This document shows positions 19,091 to 27,538 of a stretch of 32,549 nt of DNA, piece by piece. The DNA is from Rhodospirillales bacterium (lineage in GTDB: Bacteria; Pseudomonadota; Alphaproteobacteria; Acetobacterales; Acetobacteraceae). Location of the stretch: assembly GCA_947460455.1 (NCBI GenBank), contig CANHKG010000025.1, positions 1-32,549 of the forward strand, given 5' to 3'. The position numbers and the translations under genes were made by a program. How positions within the stretch are numbered: position 1 is the first letter of the stretch; each line of letters opens with the position of its first letter. Under the pieces are notes generated by a model. The model searched no databases. It saw only the letters and a list, made by a program, of their open reading frames with translations, and was not told the origin of the DNA.

Positions 19091-22000
19091 TCAGAGCTGC
19101 TGCAGGAAGTTGTCCCAGTTCACGACCTGGTTGAGGAAGCCGAAATTGGCCGGAGTGTAGTTGGCCTGGATCGGCGTGCTGCCATAGGGCAGGTAGATGC
19201 CGATGCCGGAGGCGTCGCCCACCGTGCCGGCGTTGGCGATGACGGCGTTGGTGACGGCGGTGCTGACATTGCCCGCCGCGGTGCGCAGCGGGGCGGAGAT
19301 GGCGCGGTTCACCACCTCGTTCATGAAGTCACGCAGGTCGACATGGTCTGCCGCCGAGAATTCGTGGGCGCGCGCGGCGGCCTCGCGCATCGCGGTCCAG
19401 TCGCCCGCGGTGGTGGTGGGCAGGAGGGCCTGGGCGGTGAAGGCTTCCAGCGCCGTGTCGAGTGCCGCCACGCCGTCGGTCCAGACCGCAGACAGGGTGA
19501 TGCCGCCATCGCCGGCATAGCGGGTGCCGTAGGTGGAGACGATGCTGGCGCCGAGGTCCATCGGCGAGAGGTTCGGGTTGGTTTGGAAGGGGGCCAGGAA
19601 GTTCTGGTACTCCCAGCCGTCGCCCGGCTCGACCTCCTGCGAGGAGACGACCATGTCGGTGAGGTTGCGCAGGTCGAGCGTCTGCTCGGTGATGGCCATG
19701 AGGCATTCGTCGAAGCCGATCATGGCGAAGTGGTCGATGGTGGCGGCCTCGATCGCCTGGCGGGTTTCGAGAATGGTGAGGTTGTCGCCATTGCTCTTGT
19801 CGTCCCAGGCGGAGCCGGCGAGGCCGCCGCCGTGGTCCCACAGGATCAGGCCGTAGTTCTGGGCGGGGTGGTTGGTGCCGGCCCAGTTGATGAAATTGGT
19901 GAGGGTGGCGCCGCTGCCGGTGTTGAGCTCGCCCAGCGAGGTGAGGCTGGAGGTGACGAGGCCGCCGTTGGAGTTGTTGTTCGCGTCGTGCGTGATCTGG
20001 CCGCGCCGCGTGTCGGTCCAGTTGCCCGAGCCGGTGGCGTAGCCGCTGGCGCGGTCCACCAGCACCACCAGGTTCACGTTGGCCGGGAGGTTCAGGCTCT
20101 CCATCTCGTTGAGGTCGTCGAGCGCCGCACCTTCGAGGTTATTGTCGGCGGCGACGTAGACCATGATCGTCCAGGCATCCAGCGTGGATGCAGCGCCGGT
20201 GGCGAAGTTGAAGGTGGTGCTGTCGGCGATGCCGGCGAACTTGTTGCCGGCGAGATCGGTGATGGCGCCGTCGGCGATGGTGACGGCGTAGGCGGTGTTG
20301 GGGGCGAGGTTGGCGGCGGGATTGATGGAGACGATCTCGCCGCTGTAGGTCACCTGCGTCGCGTCGTTGGCGGCGATGGTGAGGGTCTTGCCGCCGCCGG
20401 TGATGACGATGTTGCCGCTGCCGGCCTTCACCGCCTCGTTGAAATCCAGGCTGAGGTTGCGGCCGACCGGGACGGCGGTGGTGTTGTCGTCCGGTGACGT
20501 GTGCAGCAGCGTGGGGGCGACGATATCGGCGGCCTTGGTCACGGCGAGCTGGTAGCTGCCGACGCCCGTGGCATGCGCGGCGGCGGCCACGTGGTAGGTG
20601 CCGGACTGCGCGGCGGTGAAGGTGGTCTGGGCATATTTCACGCCGCCATTGGCATCGTCGTTGCCGCTGAGCGGCACAACGAGGCCGTTCGGGGCATTGA
20701 TGCCGAGCATGACGGGATCGGCCAGCGTGGCACCGGCGACGCCGGCACCTGAGAGCCTGACCTGGTAGGTGGTCCCGGCAACCGCGGTGAAGCCGATCCA
20801 GTCCACGTCGCCCGTGCTGTTGATCGAGCCGTTGTAGCTGCCGCCGACCGCGACCGTGGCCTTGGAGGAGACGTTGGCGGGCACCTCTGTGGTGTCGGCG
20901 TCGGTCTCGATCGACAGGCGGTAGGTGCCGACGTGGTTATAGTAGCCGCCGGCCGACAGGTAGTAGGTGCCCGTGGTGCTGGGGGTGAAGCTGGAGCGGC
21001 TGTCGCGCGAGCCGTCGGCGTCGTCGTTGCCGCTGCCGGCGATCAGCACGCCGGCGGCATCGTGAACGCCGCCGAAATAGGTATCGAGCAGCGTGCCGTT
21101 GCCACTGGGGCTGCCCTGCTGGCGGATGCGGTAGGTGGTGCCGGCGTTGAGGGTCACGCGGAACCAGTCGAGGTCGCGGGCGTAGTCGATGGTGCTGGTA
21201 CGCGAGCCGCCGACGGTGATCGCCTCTGTGGTGAGGATGGTGTTGCTGACGCCGTCGGTGACCTTGTTCGATGAGAGCGAAAGGTTGAACTCGCCGGTGT
21301 TGGAGCTGTAGGCGCCGGCGGCGATGTAGTAGGTGCCGCTGCTGACCGGCGTGTACAGCACGCGGGAATCGCGCTCCCCGCCCCAGTCATCGTTGGTGGT
21401 GTTGGGGATGAGCACGCCGGAGGCATTGTAGAGGCCGCGGATGAAGGCGTCGTTCACCGGGTTGGCGCTGTCGGCGATCGAGCGCATCTCGACCACGTAG
21501 CCGACGCCACCGGTGAGGCTGACGCGGTACCAGTCGATGTCGCCCGAGGTTTCAACGACGCCGCGCACCGTGCCGTCGAGGGCCAGGCTGCCGGTGGTGG
21601 CGATGGTGGTTGGCAGGTCGGGGCCGGTGAGGTCGGTGACGGCGAGCTGGTAGGTGCCCTGGTAGGAGCTGTAGGCGCCCGCGGCGATGTAGTAGTCGCC
21701 GGCGGTGGTGGCGAAGAAATCCACCGAGGCGTTGCGCGAGCCGCCGGAATCGTCGTTGCTGGAGCCGGCTTGCAGCGTGCCGGCGGCGTTGTAGATGCCG
21801 CGCAGGTAGGGATCGGCGAGCGTGCCGGAGCTGGTGGGGCTGCCGCGCTGGGCGATGCGGTAGAGGTGGTTGGCCGCCAGGGTGACCTTGAAGAAATCCT
21901 GGTCGCCGATGGTTTCGATGTTTCCCGTGGCGGTGCCGCCGGGCACGATCGCGCCGACGGTGCCGACGCCCTCGAAGGTGGAGCGGTAGTCGTCGGCGCG

Positions 22001-24484
22001 GGCGGTGATGCGGTAGGTGCCGGTCCAGTTGCCCCAGCCGCCGGCGCTGATGGCGTAGTCGCCAGAGACCGTGGGGGTGAATTCAACGCGGGCATTGTTG
22101 CCGATGCCGCCATCGTCGTCGGACAGGCCCGCAACCGGCGCGCCGCCGGGGGCATAGACCGCCGCGATGTAGGGATCGGCGATGGTGCCCTGGCCGGTGG
22201 GCGTGCCTTCCATGTCGATCACGTAGCGCGTGCCGGCGGTGAGCGAGACGGTGAACAGGTCGCGGTCGCCGATGAAGTTCACGTTGCCGGCAAGGCCGGT
22301 GGTGCCGAGCGGCAGGGCGCCGGCGGCCCCGGTGCCGTCCAGCGCGGAGCGGAAATCGTCCGCGCGCACCAGCAGCCGGTACGTGCCGGTGCCGCCCGAA
22401 AGCCCGCCGGCGGCGATCTGGTACACGCCGTTGGCGGTGGGGGTGAACACCACGCCGGCATTCAGCCCCACGCCGCCATCGTCGTTGGTGGTGCCGGCGA
22501 GCAGGGCGCCGCCGGCGGTGTAGATGCCGCGCAGATAGGGGTCTGCCAGCGTGCCCTGGGTGGTGGGAGCGCCTTCGAGATCGACGAAATACTGCGTGCC
22601 GGCCGCGAGCGACACGCCGAACAGGTCCTGGTCGGTGCTGTAGTTGATCGTGCCGGTGGCACCGGTGGTGCCCACGGCCACAACGCCGTTGGTGCCCGCA
22701 CCCTCGGTGGTGGATTTGAAGTCGTCCGGCCGCACGAACAGCCGGTACGATCCGGTCCAGTTGCCCCAGCCTCCAGCCACGATCGTGTAGGTGCCGTTGG
22801 TGGTGGGCGTGAACACCACGCGCGAATTGTCACCCACGCCGCTGTCGTCGTCCGAGAGGCTGAGCGTGTTGCTGAGCCCATCGCGGATATCGGCGATGAA
22901 CGCATCGCCGATGGTGCCCTGGCCGGTGGCTGAGCCCTCCAGGTCGATGTAGTAGCGCGTGCCGGCCACCATCGCGACCTGGAACACGTCGCGGTCGCCG
23001 ATATAGTCCACCATGCCGGCGGTGCCGGCCGCACCCGGGGTTACCACGCCCGTTGGGCCATCGCTTTCGAGGTTGCCGCGGTAGTCGTCCTGGCGGACGA
23101 ACATGCGGTAGCTGCCGGTCTGAGAACCGATCGCCCCGGCGGCGATCTGGTAGGTGCCCGTGACGGTGGGGGTGAACACCACGCGGGAATTCAGCCCTGT
23201 CCCGCCGTCATCGTCGGTGGTGCTGGCCTGCAGCAGCCCGGCACTGTTGTAGATGCCGCGCAGATACGGGTCCGACAGCGTGCCCTGCGAGGTTGCGACG
23301 CCTTCGAGGTCGATGAAGTACCGGCGGCCCGCCACCAGTGTTACGCCGAACAGGTCCTGGTCGCCGCTGTAGTTGATCGTGCCGGTGGCACCGGTGGTGC
23401 CAACCGCCACCACGCCGCTGGTGCCCGAGCCCTCGAAGGTGGACTTGAAGTCGTCGGGCCGCACGAACAGCCGGTACGATCCGGTCCAGTTGCCCCAGCC
23501 GCCGGCCATGATGGTGTAGGTGCCGTTGGTGGTGGGCGTGAACACCACGCGCGAATTGTTGGCCACGCCGCCGTCGTCGTCCGACAGGCTGAGCGTGTTG
23601 CTGAGGCCGTCGCGGATTTCGGGGATGAACGTGTCGACGATGGTGCCCTGGCCGGTGGCCGAGCCCTCCATGTCGATGTAGTACTGCGTGCCGGCCACCA
23701 TCGCGACCTGGTACACGTCGCGGTCGCCGATATAGTTCACCACGCCGGCCGTGCCTTCGGCGCCCGGGGTCACCGCGCCCATCGGGCCAATGCTGTCGAG
23801 GCTGCCGCGGTAATCGTCGGCGCGGACGAACAGGCGGTAGCTGCCCGTGCCGGCGGCATCCCCCCCCGCGGCGATCTGGTAGGCGCCGGTCACGGTGGGG
23901 GTGAACACGACACGGGCATTCAGCCCCGTGCCGCCGTCATTGTCGGTGGTGTCGGCGAACGGGCTGGCGCTGCCGTTGTAGATGCCCTGCAGGAGCGGAT
24001 TGGAGAGCAGGCCCTGGGCGGTTGCAACGCCTTCGACGTCGATGAAATACCGCGTGCCCGCCACCAGCGAGACATTGAACAGGTCCTGGTCGCCCGCGTA
24101 GTTGATCGCGCCCGCCGCACCGGCGATGCCCGGCGCCACCGCCCCCAGCGGGCCATCGCCCTCGTTGGTGCCGCGGAAATCATCCTCGTCGACATTGAGC
24201 CGGTAGGTCCCGATGGCGTTGTCGTCGTGCTCGCTGACCTCCACCGTATAGGTGCCGGTGGTGAGCGGCGTGTACACCAGGCGCGAATTGAGGCCGACAC
24301 CGCCATCGTCGTTCGTCGCGAGCAGCGTGACGCCGCTGAGCAGGCGCAGGAACGGGTCGCTCAGCGTGCCCGCCGCCGTCGCGCTGCCCTCAAGCTCAAA
24401 GAAGTATCGTCGTCCCGCCGTCAGGGACACCTGGTAGGAGATGCGTTGCCCAACCGTCGCGATCGAACCGGCATAGATTGTCAT
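19091..24484 (-). CDS. Giant clostripain-family (C11) cysteine peptidase with eleven PPC-like repeats
   Basis: The 1797-aa protein has three parts. Residues 1-1320 are eleven repeats of about 121-122 aa, each with a (N/D)DxGG-type acidic loop, an FTPTxxGxYxI(A/S)AG strand and a GDxD boundary, resembling bacterial pre-peptidase C-terminal (PPC) domains. Residues about 1321-1433 are a SbsA-type Ig-like domain (VAPTLLHTSPDDN). Residues about 1434-1797 are a C11 catalytic domain with the dyad H1551 in ILWDHGGG and C1594 in GFDECLMA. The start at 24484 has GGAGG in front. There is no N-terminal signal peptide, although such proteins act outside the cell, so a C-terminal (type I) or other export route is likely. 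A bi-repeat of 243 aa (729 bp) is amplified in residues 134-862. Confidence 0.9.
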   Translation of the reverse strand: MTIYAGSIATVGQRISYQVSLTAGRRYFFELEGSATAAGTLSDPFLRLLSGVTLLATNDDGGVGLNSRLVYTPLTTGTYTVEVSEHDDNAIGTYRLNVDEDDFRGTNEGDGPLGAVAPGIAGAAGAINYAGDQDLFNVSLVAGTRYFIDVEGVATAQGLLSNPLLQGIYNGSASPFADTTDNDGGTGLNARVVFTPTVTGAYQIAAGGDAAGTGSYRLFVRADDYRGSLDSIGPMGAVTPGAEGTAGVVNYIGDRDVYQVAMVAGTQYYIDMEGSATGQGTIVDTFIPEIRDGLSNTLSLSDDDGGVANNSRVVFTPTTNGTYTIMAGGWGNWTGSYRLFVRPDDFKSTFEGSGTSGVVAVGTTGATGTINYSGDQDLFGVTLVAGRRYFIDLEGVATSQGTLSDPYLRGIYNSAGLLQASTTDDDGGTGLNSRVVFTPTVTGTYQIAAGAIGSQTGSYRMFVRQDDYRGNLESDGPTGVVTPGAAGTAGMVDYIGDRDVFQVAMVAGTRYYIDLEGSATGQGTIGDAFIADIRDGLSNTLSLSDDDSGVGDNSRVVFTPTTNGTYTIVAGGWGNWTGSYRLFVRPDDFKSTTEGAGTNGVVAVGTTGATGTINYSTDQDLFGVSLAAGTQYFVDLEGAPTTQGTLADPYLRGIYTAGGALLAGTTNDDGGVGLNAGVVFTPTANGVYQIAAGGLSGGTGTYRLLVRADDFRSALDGTGAAGALPLGTTGLAGNVNFIGDRDLFTVSLTAGTRYVIDMEGTPTGQGTIADPYIAAVYAPGGAPVAGLSDDDGGIGNNARVEFTPTVSGDYAISAGGWGNWTGTYRITARADDYRSTFEGVGTVGAIVPGGTATGNIETIGDQDFFKVTLAANHLYRIAQRGSPTSSGTLADPYLRGIYNAAGTLQAGSSNDDSGGSRNASVDFFATTAGDYYIAAGAYSSYQGTYQLAVTDLTGPDLPTTIATTGSLALDGTVRGVVETSGDIDWYRVSLTGGVGYVVEMRSIADSANPVNDAFIRGLYNASGVLIPNTTNDDWGGERDSRVLYTPVSSGTYYIAAGAYSSNTGEFNLSLSSNKVTDGVSNTILTTEAITVGGSRTSTIDYARDLDWFRVTLNAGTTYRIRQQGSPSGNGTLLDTYFGGVHDAAGVLIAGSGNDDADGSRDSRSSFTPSTTGTYYLSAGGYYNHVGTYRLSIETDADTTEVPANVSSKATVAVGGSYNGSINSTGDVDWIGFTAVAGTTYQVRLSGAGVAGATLADPVMLGINAPNGLVVPLSGNDDANGGVKYAQTTFTAAQSGTYHVAAAAHATGVGSYQLAVTKAADIVAPTLLHTSPDDNTTAVPVGRNLSLDFNEAVKAGSGNIVITGGGKTLTIAANDATQVTYSGEIVSINPAANLAPNTAYAVTIADGAITDLAGNKFAGIADSTTFNFATGAASTLDAWTIMVYVAADNNLEGAALDDLNEMESLNLPANVNLVVLVDRASGYATGSGNWTDTRRGQITHDANNNSNGGLVTSSLTSLGELNTGSGATLTNFINWAGTNHPAQNYGLILWDHGGGLAGSAWDDKSNGDNLTILETRQAIEAATIDHFAMIGFDECLMAITEQTLDLRNLTDMVVSSQEVEPGDGWEYQNFLAPFQTNPNLSPMDLGASIVSTYGTRYAGDGGITLSAVWTDGVAALDTALEAFTAQALLPTTTAGDWTAMREAAARAHEFSAADHVDLRDFMNEVVNRAISAPLRTAAGNVSTAVTNAVIANAGTVGDASGIGIYLPYGSTPIQANYTPANFGFLNQVVNWDNFLQQL
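21899..24085 (-). repeat. Tandem 729-bp coding super-repeat (alternating PPC-like repeat types)
   Basis: Residues 134-862 of the peptidase consist of two alternating repeat types. Type A (134-255, 377-498, 620-741) has YLRGIYN-like text and type B (256-376, 499-619, 742-862) has AGGWGNWTG. The A+B pair is 243 residues. Units 22262-22990 and 22991-23719 are closely similar at DNA level; for example about 65 bases near 22741 recur at 23470 with only a few changes. This indicates recent pairwise duplication inside the gene. Confidence 0.85.
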
Positions 24485-24499
24485 GAAACGCTCCCTCCG

Positions 24500-24531
24500 T
24501 GGCCGGGTCGCGGATCAATGTCACCCGGCCA
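24500..24531 (-). promoter_or_regulatory. Inverted repeat just upstream of the peptidase ribosome site
   Basis: TGGCCGGGT (24500-24508) and ACCCGGCCA (24523-24531) form a perfect 9-bp inverted repeat with a 14-base centre, ending 16 bases before the ATG and touching the purine-rich ribosome site. It could be an operator or an mRNA hairpin limiting translation. Further upstream TACAAT (minus strand, about 24580-24585) could be a -10 element, without a clear -35. The remaining AT-rich gap to 24734 holds no gene that I see. Confidence 0.45.
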
Positions 24532-24734
24532 ATCATTACAAAAACCTTAAGCGTTCTGAGTGAGTGGCGCCTAGGTGTATTGTACCGCACACGAAAAATT
24601 CATCGTGCCCGACCTATTCCGGGGGAATAATGTAACGATATGCTTCAATTTGACGTGCCGGCGGCGTTCTCGCTCCGCGAGCGGCACTGTTTGGCGGGTG
24701 GGGGAACCGGAGTCGGGGGCGGCGTTGCCCGGCC

Positions 24735-25511
24735 TTACCCCTTGTGCAGCAGCTGCTGCAGCATCTGGTTGGCGATCCAGCGTTCGCCGGCCACCTGGAA
24801 CATCCGCCGCACCGCGTCGCCCTCCGGGTTTCCCTCTGCCGCGCATAGCGCCGCCACGGCCGGGTCCTGCTGCGCCCCCACGGCCAGCAGGCCGAGCCCG
24901 TAGCCGTGCTGGAACCCGAACCCCGGGAACCGCTCCCGCGCCTCGGCCCACACCTTGCCCACGCCCCAGCCTTCGTCGCGCACCTCGCTGTCGTGCATCA
25001 GCACCACCCCGCGCGGGGACATGGCCGGCAGCCAGGTTTCCAGGTCGTGCCGCACCGAGTCTTCGTCGTGCAGCCCATCGATATGCAGCAGGTCGATGCT
25101 GCCGGGCCCGAACAGCCGGCGGGCCGAATCGAAATCCGTTCGCAGCAGGCGGGAGAACCCGGCATGCCGCGCATCGTGCCAGGCGGAGAGTTCCTGGAAC
25201 ACGGTTTCGCCGTATGCGCCGGCGTGCGGGTCGCCCTTCCAGGTATCCACCGCCACGCATTGTGCCGGCAGCTTCAGCGCCGCCACCGCCTTGCAGAAGG
25301 CGGCGTAGGAGACGCCGTTATGCGTGCCCAGCTCCACCACCAGCCCCGGCCGCGTGGCGGCCACCAGCCAGTGGGCGAAGGGCACATGCCCCCACCAGGC
25401 GCTCGGCACCCCCAGCCGGTCGGGCACCCAGAACACGGGGTCGAGCGATGCGGGCAACAGGGCAGGGTGGCGCATACCGCCATCTTGCCGTGCCTCGCCG
25501 CTCTGCGCCAT
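24735..25511 (-). CDS. Class I SAM-dependent methyltransferase (Methyltransf_24-like)
   Basis: The 258-aa protein has the SAM-binding motif I VVELGTHNGVSY (58-69), an acidic VDTWKGD at motif II and IDLLHIDGLHDEDSVRHDLETWLP with a later GVVLMHD, the pattern of the Methyltransf_24 family often found with glycosyltransferases. The start is ATG at 25511, which overlaps the TGA of the preceding gene by one base (TGATG); a GTG at 25514 and an ATG at M13 are alternatives. It is translationally coupled to the squalene-synthase-like gene. The target is unknown; family members modify sugars or other small molecules. Confidence 0.8.
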   Translation of the reverse strand: MAQSGEARQDGGMRHPALLPASLDPVFWVPDRLGVPSAWWGHVPFAHWLVAATRPGLVVELGTHNGVSYAAFCKAVAALKLPAQCVAVDTWKGDPHAGAYGETVFQELSAWHDARHAGFSRLLRTDFDSARRLFGPGSIDLLHIDGLHDEDSVRHDLETWLPAMSPRGVVLMHDSEVRDEGWGVGKVWAEARERFPGFGFQHGYGLGLLAVGAQQDPAVAALCAAEGNPEGDAVRRMFQVAGERWIANQMLQQLLHKG

Positions 25512-26305
25512 CACACCCGCCCCAGCGCCCAGGCGCGCAGCACGGCCAGCCGATCGCCCAGACCGCGTGCCTCTACCGGGATGGCCCGAGCAAGGTCCCG
25601 GCGCGCCAGCACCGCCGGCAATGCGGCCGCGATCACCCCGCGCGACAGCGAGCCGCCTGCCTGGTTCAGCAATGCCCGGCCCTGGGCGGCCAGTTCGGCC
25701 AACGCGCCGGGCAGCCGGTCCGCGCCGTGACCGGCCGTCAGGTCATGCACCGTCAGCCCATGCGCCCCCAGCACATCCTGCGGCAGCAGCACCCGCCCGG
25801 CCCGGGCCAGCGCCGGCACGTTGCGCAGCTGCCCCGCCACGCCATGTGCCGTGCCCAGCACCCGCAGCCGGGCCAGCAGCGCCGCATCCGCCCCCAGCAG
25901 CCGCCCGGCCGCCACCATCACGCCCCCCGCCGTCGCGGCGAGGTAGGCGTTCCAGCCTGCCCGGTCGGGAATCGCCTCGTCCGCCTCCGCCTCGCGGCCC
26001 TCGATCATCGCCAGCAGGTCTTCGGGCACCAGCAGGCCCTGGGCGATCGCATCGGAGAGCGGGGTGGCCACCTCGTGCTTCTTGCGCGTGCCCTCCACCA
26101 CCTCCCGCCACCATTGCAGCCGGATCAGCGCCAGGGTCGGCTCGCTCACCGCCTCGCGGGCGCGGGCCAGCTCGTGGTTGAAGGCATACAGCGTGAACAG
26201 CGCCTCGCGCCTTTGTGCGGGGGCGAACAGCGCGGTCAGGAACCGGTCGGGATCATGCCGGCGGACCAGGGCGGCACAGGGGGAAAGGGCAGGGGAGTCG
26301 CTCAT
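25511..26305 (-). CDS. Squalene/phytoene synthase-like protein (NDUFAF6-type, probably non-catalytic)
   Basis: The 264-aa protein resembles the trans-isoprenyl synthase fold in FLTALFAPAQRREALFTLYAFNHELARAREAVSEP and IRLQWWREVVEG, but the Asp-rich DxxxD substrate motif that would be expected at HELARARE is absent, and no clear second Asp-rich motif is present. This pattern fits NDUFAF6-type relatives, which help assemble respiratory complex I in mitochondria, rather than real squalene or phytoene synthases. That role in this organism is inference. It is the first gene of a two-gene unit with the methyltransferase and is divergent from sodB. Confidence 0.75.
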   Translation of the reverse strand: MSDSPALSPCAALVRRHDPDRFLTALFAPAQRREALFTLYAFNHELARAREAVSEPTLALIRLQWWREVVEGTRKKHEVATPLSDAIAQGLLVPEDLLAMIEGREAEADEAIPDRAGWNAYLAATAGGVMVAAGRLLGADAALLARLRVLGTAHGVAGQLRNVPALARAGRVLLPQDVLGAHGLTVHDLTAGHGADRLPGALAELAAQGRALLNQAGGSLSRGVIAAALPAVLARRDLARAIPVEARGLGDRLAVLRAWALGRV

Positions 26306-26343
26306 GCCCCCTCACCTGCCGCCACATTGTCTCGCGGGCAAGC

Positions 26344-26372
26344 TTGACCTGGGGGGAGGGTGGCCATAGCTA
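26344..26372 (+). promoter_or_regulatory. Weak promoter candidate for sodB
   Basis: TTGACC (26344-26349) is a good -35 element; 17 bases later TAGCTA (26367-26372) is a poor -10. It lies about 45 bases before the sodB ATG in the 111-base divergent gap. No Fur-like or other operator was recognised. Confidence 0.3.
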
Positions 26373-26416
26373 CCAACGGCGTCCATATCCGCCCAACATA
26401 TCCGGAGAACGGCTTC

Positions 26417-27010
26417 ATGGCCTTCACACTCCCCGCCCTCCCCTACACCACCACCGCCCTCGCCGCGAAGGGCATGTGCCAGGAAACCCTGGAGCTGCAC
26501 CACGGCAAGCACCACCAGGCCTATGTCACCGCGCTGAACGGCTTCGTCGAGAAGGACGCCGCACTCCAGGGCAAGTCCCTCGATGAGATCGTGAAGCTGT
26601 CCAACGGCAATGCCGCGATGGCCCCGGTGTTCAACAATGCCGGCCAGCATTGGAACCACATCCTGTTCTGGGAAAACATGTCCGCCACCGGCGGCGGCAT
26701 CCCGGGCGCGCTGGAGAAGAAGCTGGTTGAGGATTTCGGCAGCGTGCAGGCGTTCAAGGACGCCTTCAAGACCGCCGCCACCACCCAGTTCGGCAGCGGC
26801 TGGGCCTGGCTGATCCTGGGCACCGACGGCAAGCTGAAGTGCACCAAGACCCCGAACGGCAGCAACCCGCTCGCCACCGGCGAGGGCAAGGCCCTTCTTG
26901 GCTGCGACGTGTGGGAGCACAGCTACTACCTGGACTTCCGCAACCGCCGCCCGGACTACGTGCAGAACTGGCTGGACAACCTGGCCAACTACGAGGGCAT
27001 CACCCTCTAA
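26417..27010 (+). CDS. sodB: Iron-type superoxide dismutase
   Basis: The 197-aa protein starts MAFTLPALPY at 26417 with GGAG 10 bases upstream. All four metal ligands are present: H28 in LELHHGKHHQAY, H81 in QHWNHILFW, D164 and H168 in CDVWEHSYYLDF. Length fits Fe/Mn superoxide dismutases, and GWAWLIL with the QHWNH context points to the iron type, though cambialistic use of manganese cannot be excluded. It converts superoxide to oxygen and peroxide in the cytoplasm. A strong intrinsic terminator follows directly, so it is a single-gene transcript. Confidence 0.96.
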   Translation: MAFTLPALPYTTTALAAKGMCQETLELHHGKHHQAYVTALNGFVEKDAALQGKSLDEIVKLSNGNAAMAPVFNNAGQHWNHILFWENMSATGGGIPGALEKKLVEDFGSVQAFKDAFKTAATTQFGSGWAWLILGTDGKLKCTKTPNGSNPLATGEGKALLGCDVWEHSYYLDFRNRRPDYVQNWLDNLANYEGITL

Positions 27011-27031
27011 GGTTCGGCACGCCGGACATGG

Positions 27032-27058
27032 AAAGGGCCCCGCGAGGGGCCCTTTTTT
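27032..27058 (+). terminator. Intrinsic terminator of sodB
   Basis: AAAGGGCCCC-GCGA-GGGGCCCTTT, with a T run continuing to 27058, begins 21 bases after the sodB stop. Stem, tetraloop and T tail are textbook. On the opposite strand only a short T run follows, so it acts mainly on sodB transcripts. Confidence 0.93.
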
Positions 27059-27065
27059 GTGGGCG

Positions 27066-27311
27066 CTACGAAGGCCCGCCGAGCAGGCCGCGCACCGAGA
27101 CGTCCTCGTCCAGCTCGGGCCAATGGATGCCCTTGCCGCGCCCGATCAGGCGCCAATTCGCACGCTGCGCGGGGGCCGCATCGCGCAGCCGGGGGAACCA
27201 CTCCAGCGGCGCGGACACTTCCCGCCCATCCGCCAGCACCACCCGCAGCGCCTCGGCAGTCACCGAGACATCGACGGCGACGGGATCAAGGCTGATGGCC
27301 GAAATGCTCAT
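27066..27311 (-). CDS. DUF2442 protein (81 aa), partner of the DUF4160 protein
   Basis: The protein MSISAISLDPVAVDVSVT... has the DUF2442 pattern: a beta-strand with VVLADGREVSAPLEWFPRL, then RANWRLIGRGKGIHWPELDEDVSVRGLLGG. The start at 27311 lies inside the DUF4160 gene, overlapping it by 26 bases, so the two are co-translated. Function is not established; DUF2442/DUF4160 neighbours look like a two-component small module, and a toxin-antitoxin role has been considered for such pairs, which is inference here. Confidence 0.85.
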   Translation of the reverse strand: MSISAISLDPVAVDVSVTAEALRVVLADGREVSAPLEWFPRLRDAAPAQRANWRLIGRGKGIHWPELDEDVSVRGLLGGPS

Positions 27312-27528
27312 CCCACGCCTCCTGGAACCTCAGCCGGTTGTCCTGCACCAGCATACGCAGCCGGGTCAGCTCATGCGACCGGAAACCGCTGGAATCGGCC
27401 AGCACCACCGGTGCCAGCCAGAACTTGGCCACGCTGTCCCCGCGCTCCACGTGGATGTGCGGCGGCTCCTGCCCTTCCAGGCTGTAGAAGAAGAACCGAT
27501 GCCCATCGATCCGAAGAACCGTGGGCAT
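27286..27528 (-). CDS. DUF4160 protein (80 aa), partner of the DUF2442 protein
   Basis: The protein starts MPTVLRIDGHRFFFYSLEGQEPPHIHVE, the DUF4160 signature with the conserved HIHVE, then AKFWLAPVVLADSSGFRSHELTRLRMLVQDN. The 80-aa length is normal for the family. It begins 10 bases after yajC ends on the same strand and overlaps the DUF2442 gene by 26 bases. Conserved His and Glu residues could form a catalytic or metal site. No experimental role is known to me. Confidence 0.88.
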   Translation of the reverse strand: MPTVLRIDGHRFFFYSLEGQEPPHIHVERGDSVAKFWLAPVVLADSSGFRSHELTRLRMLVQDNRLRFQEAWDEHFGHQP

Positions 27529-27538
27529 CGCGGCTGCG

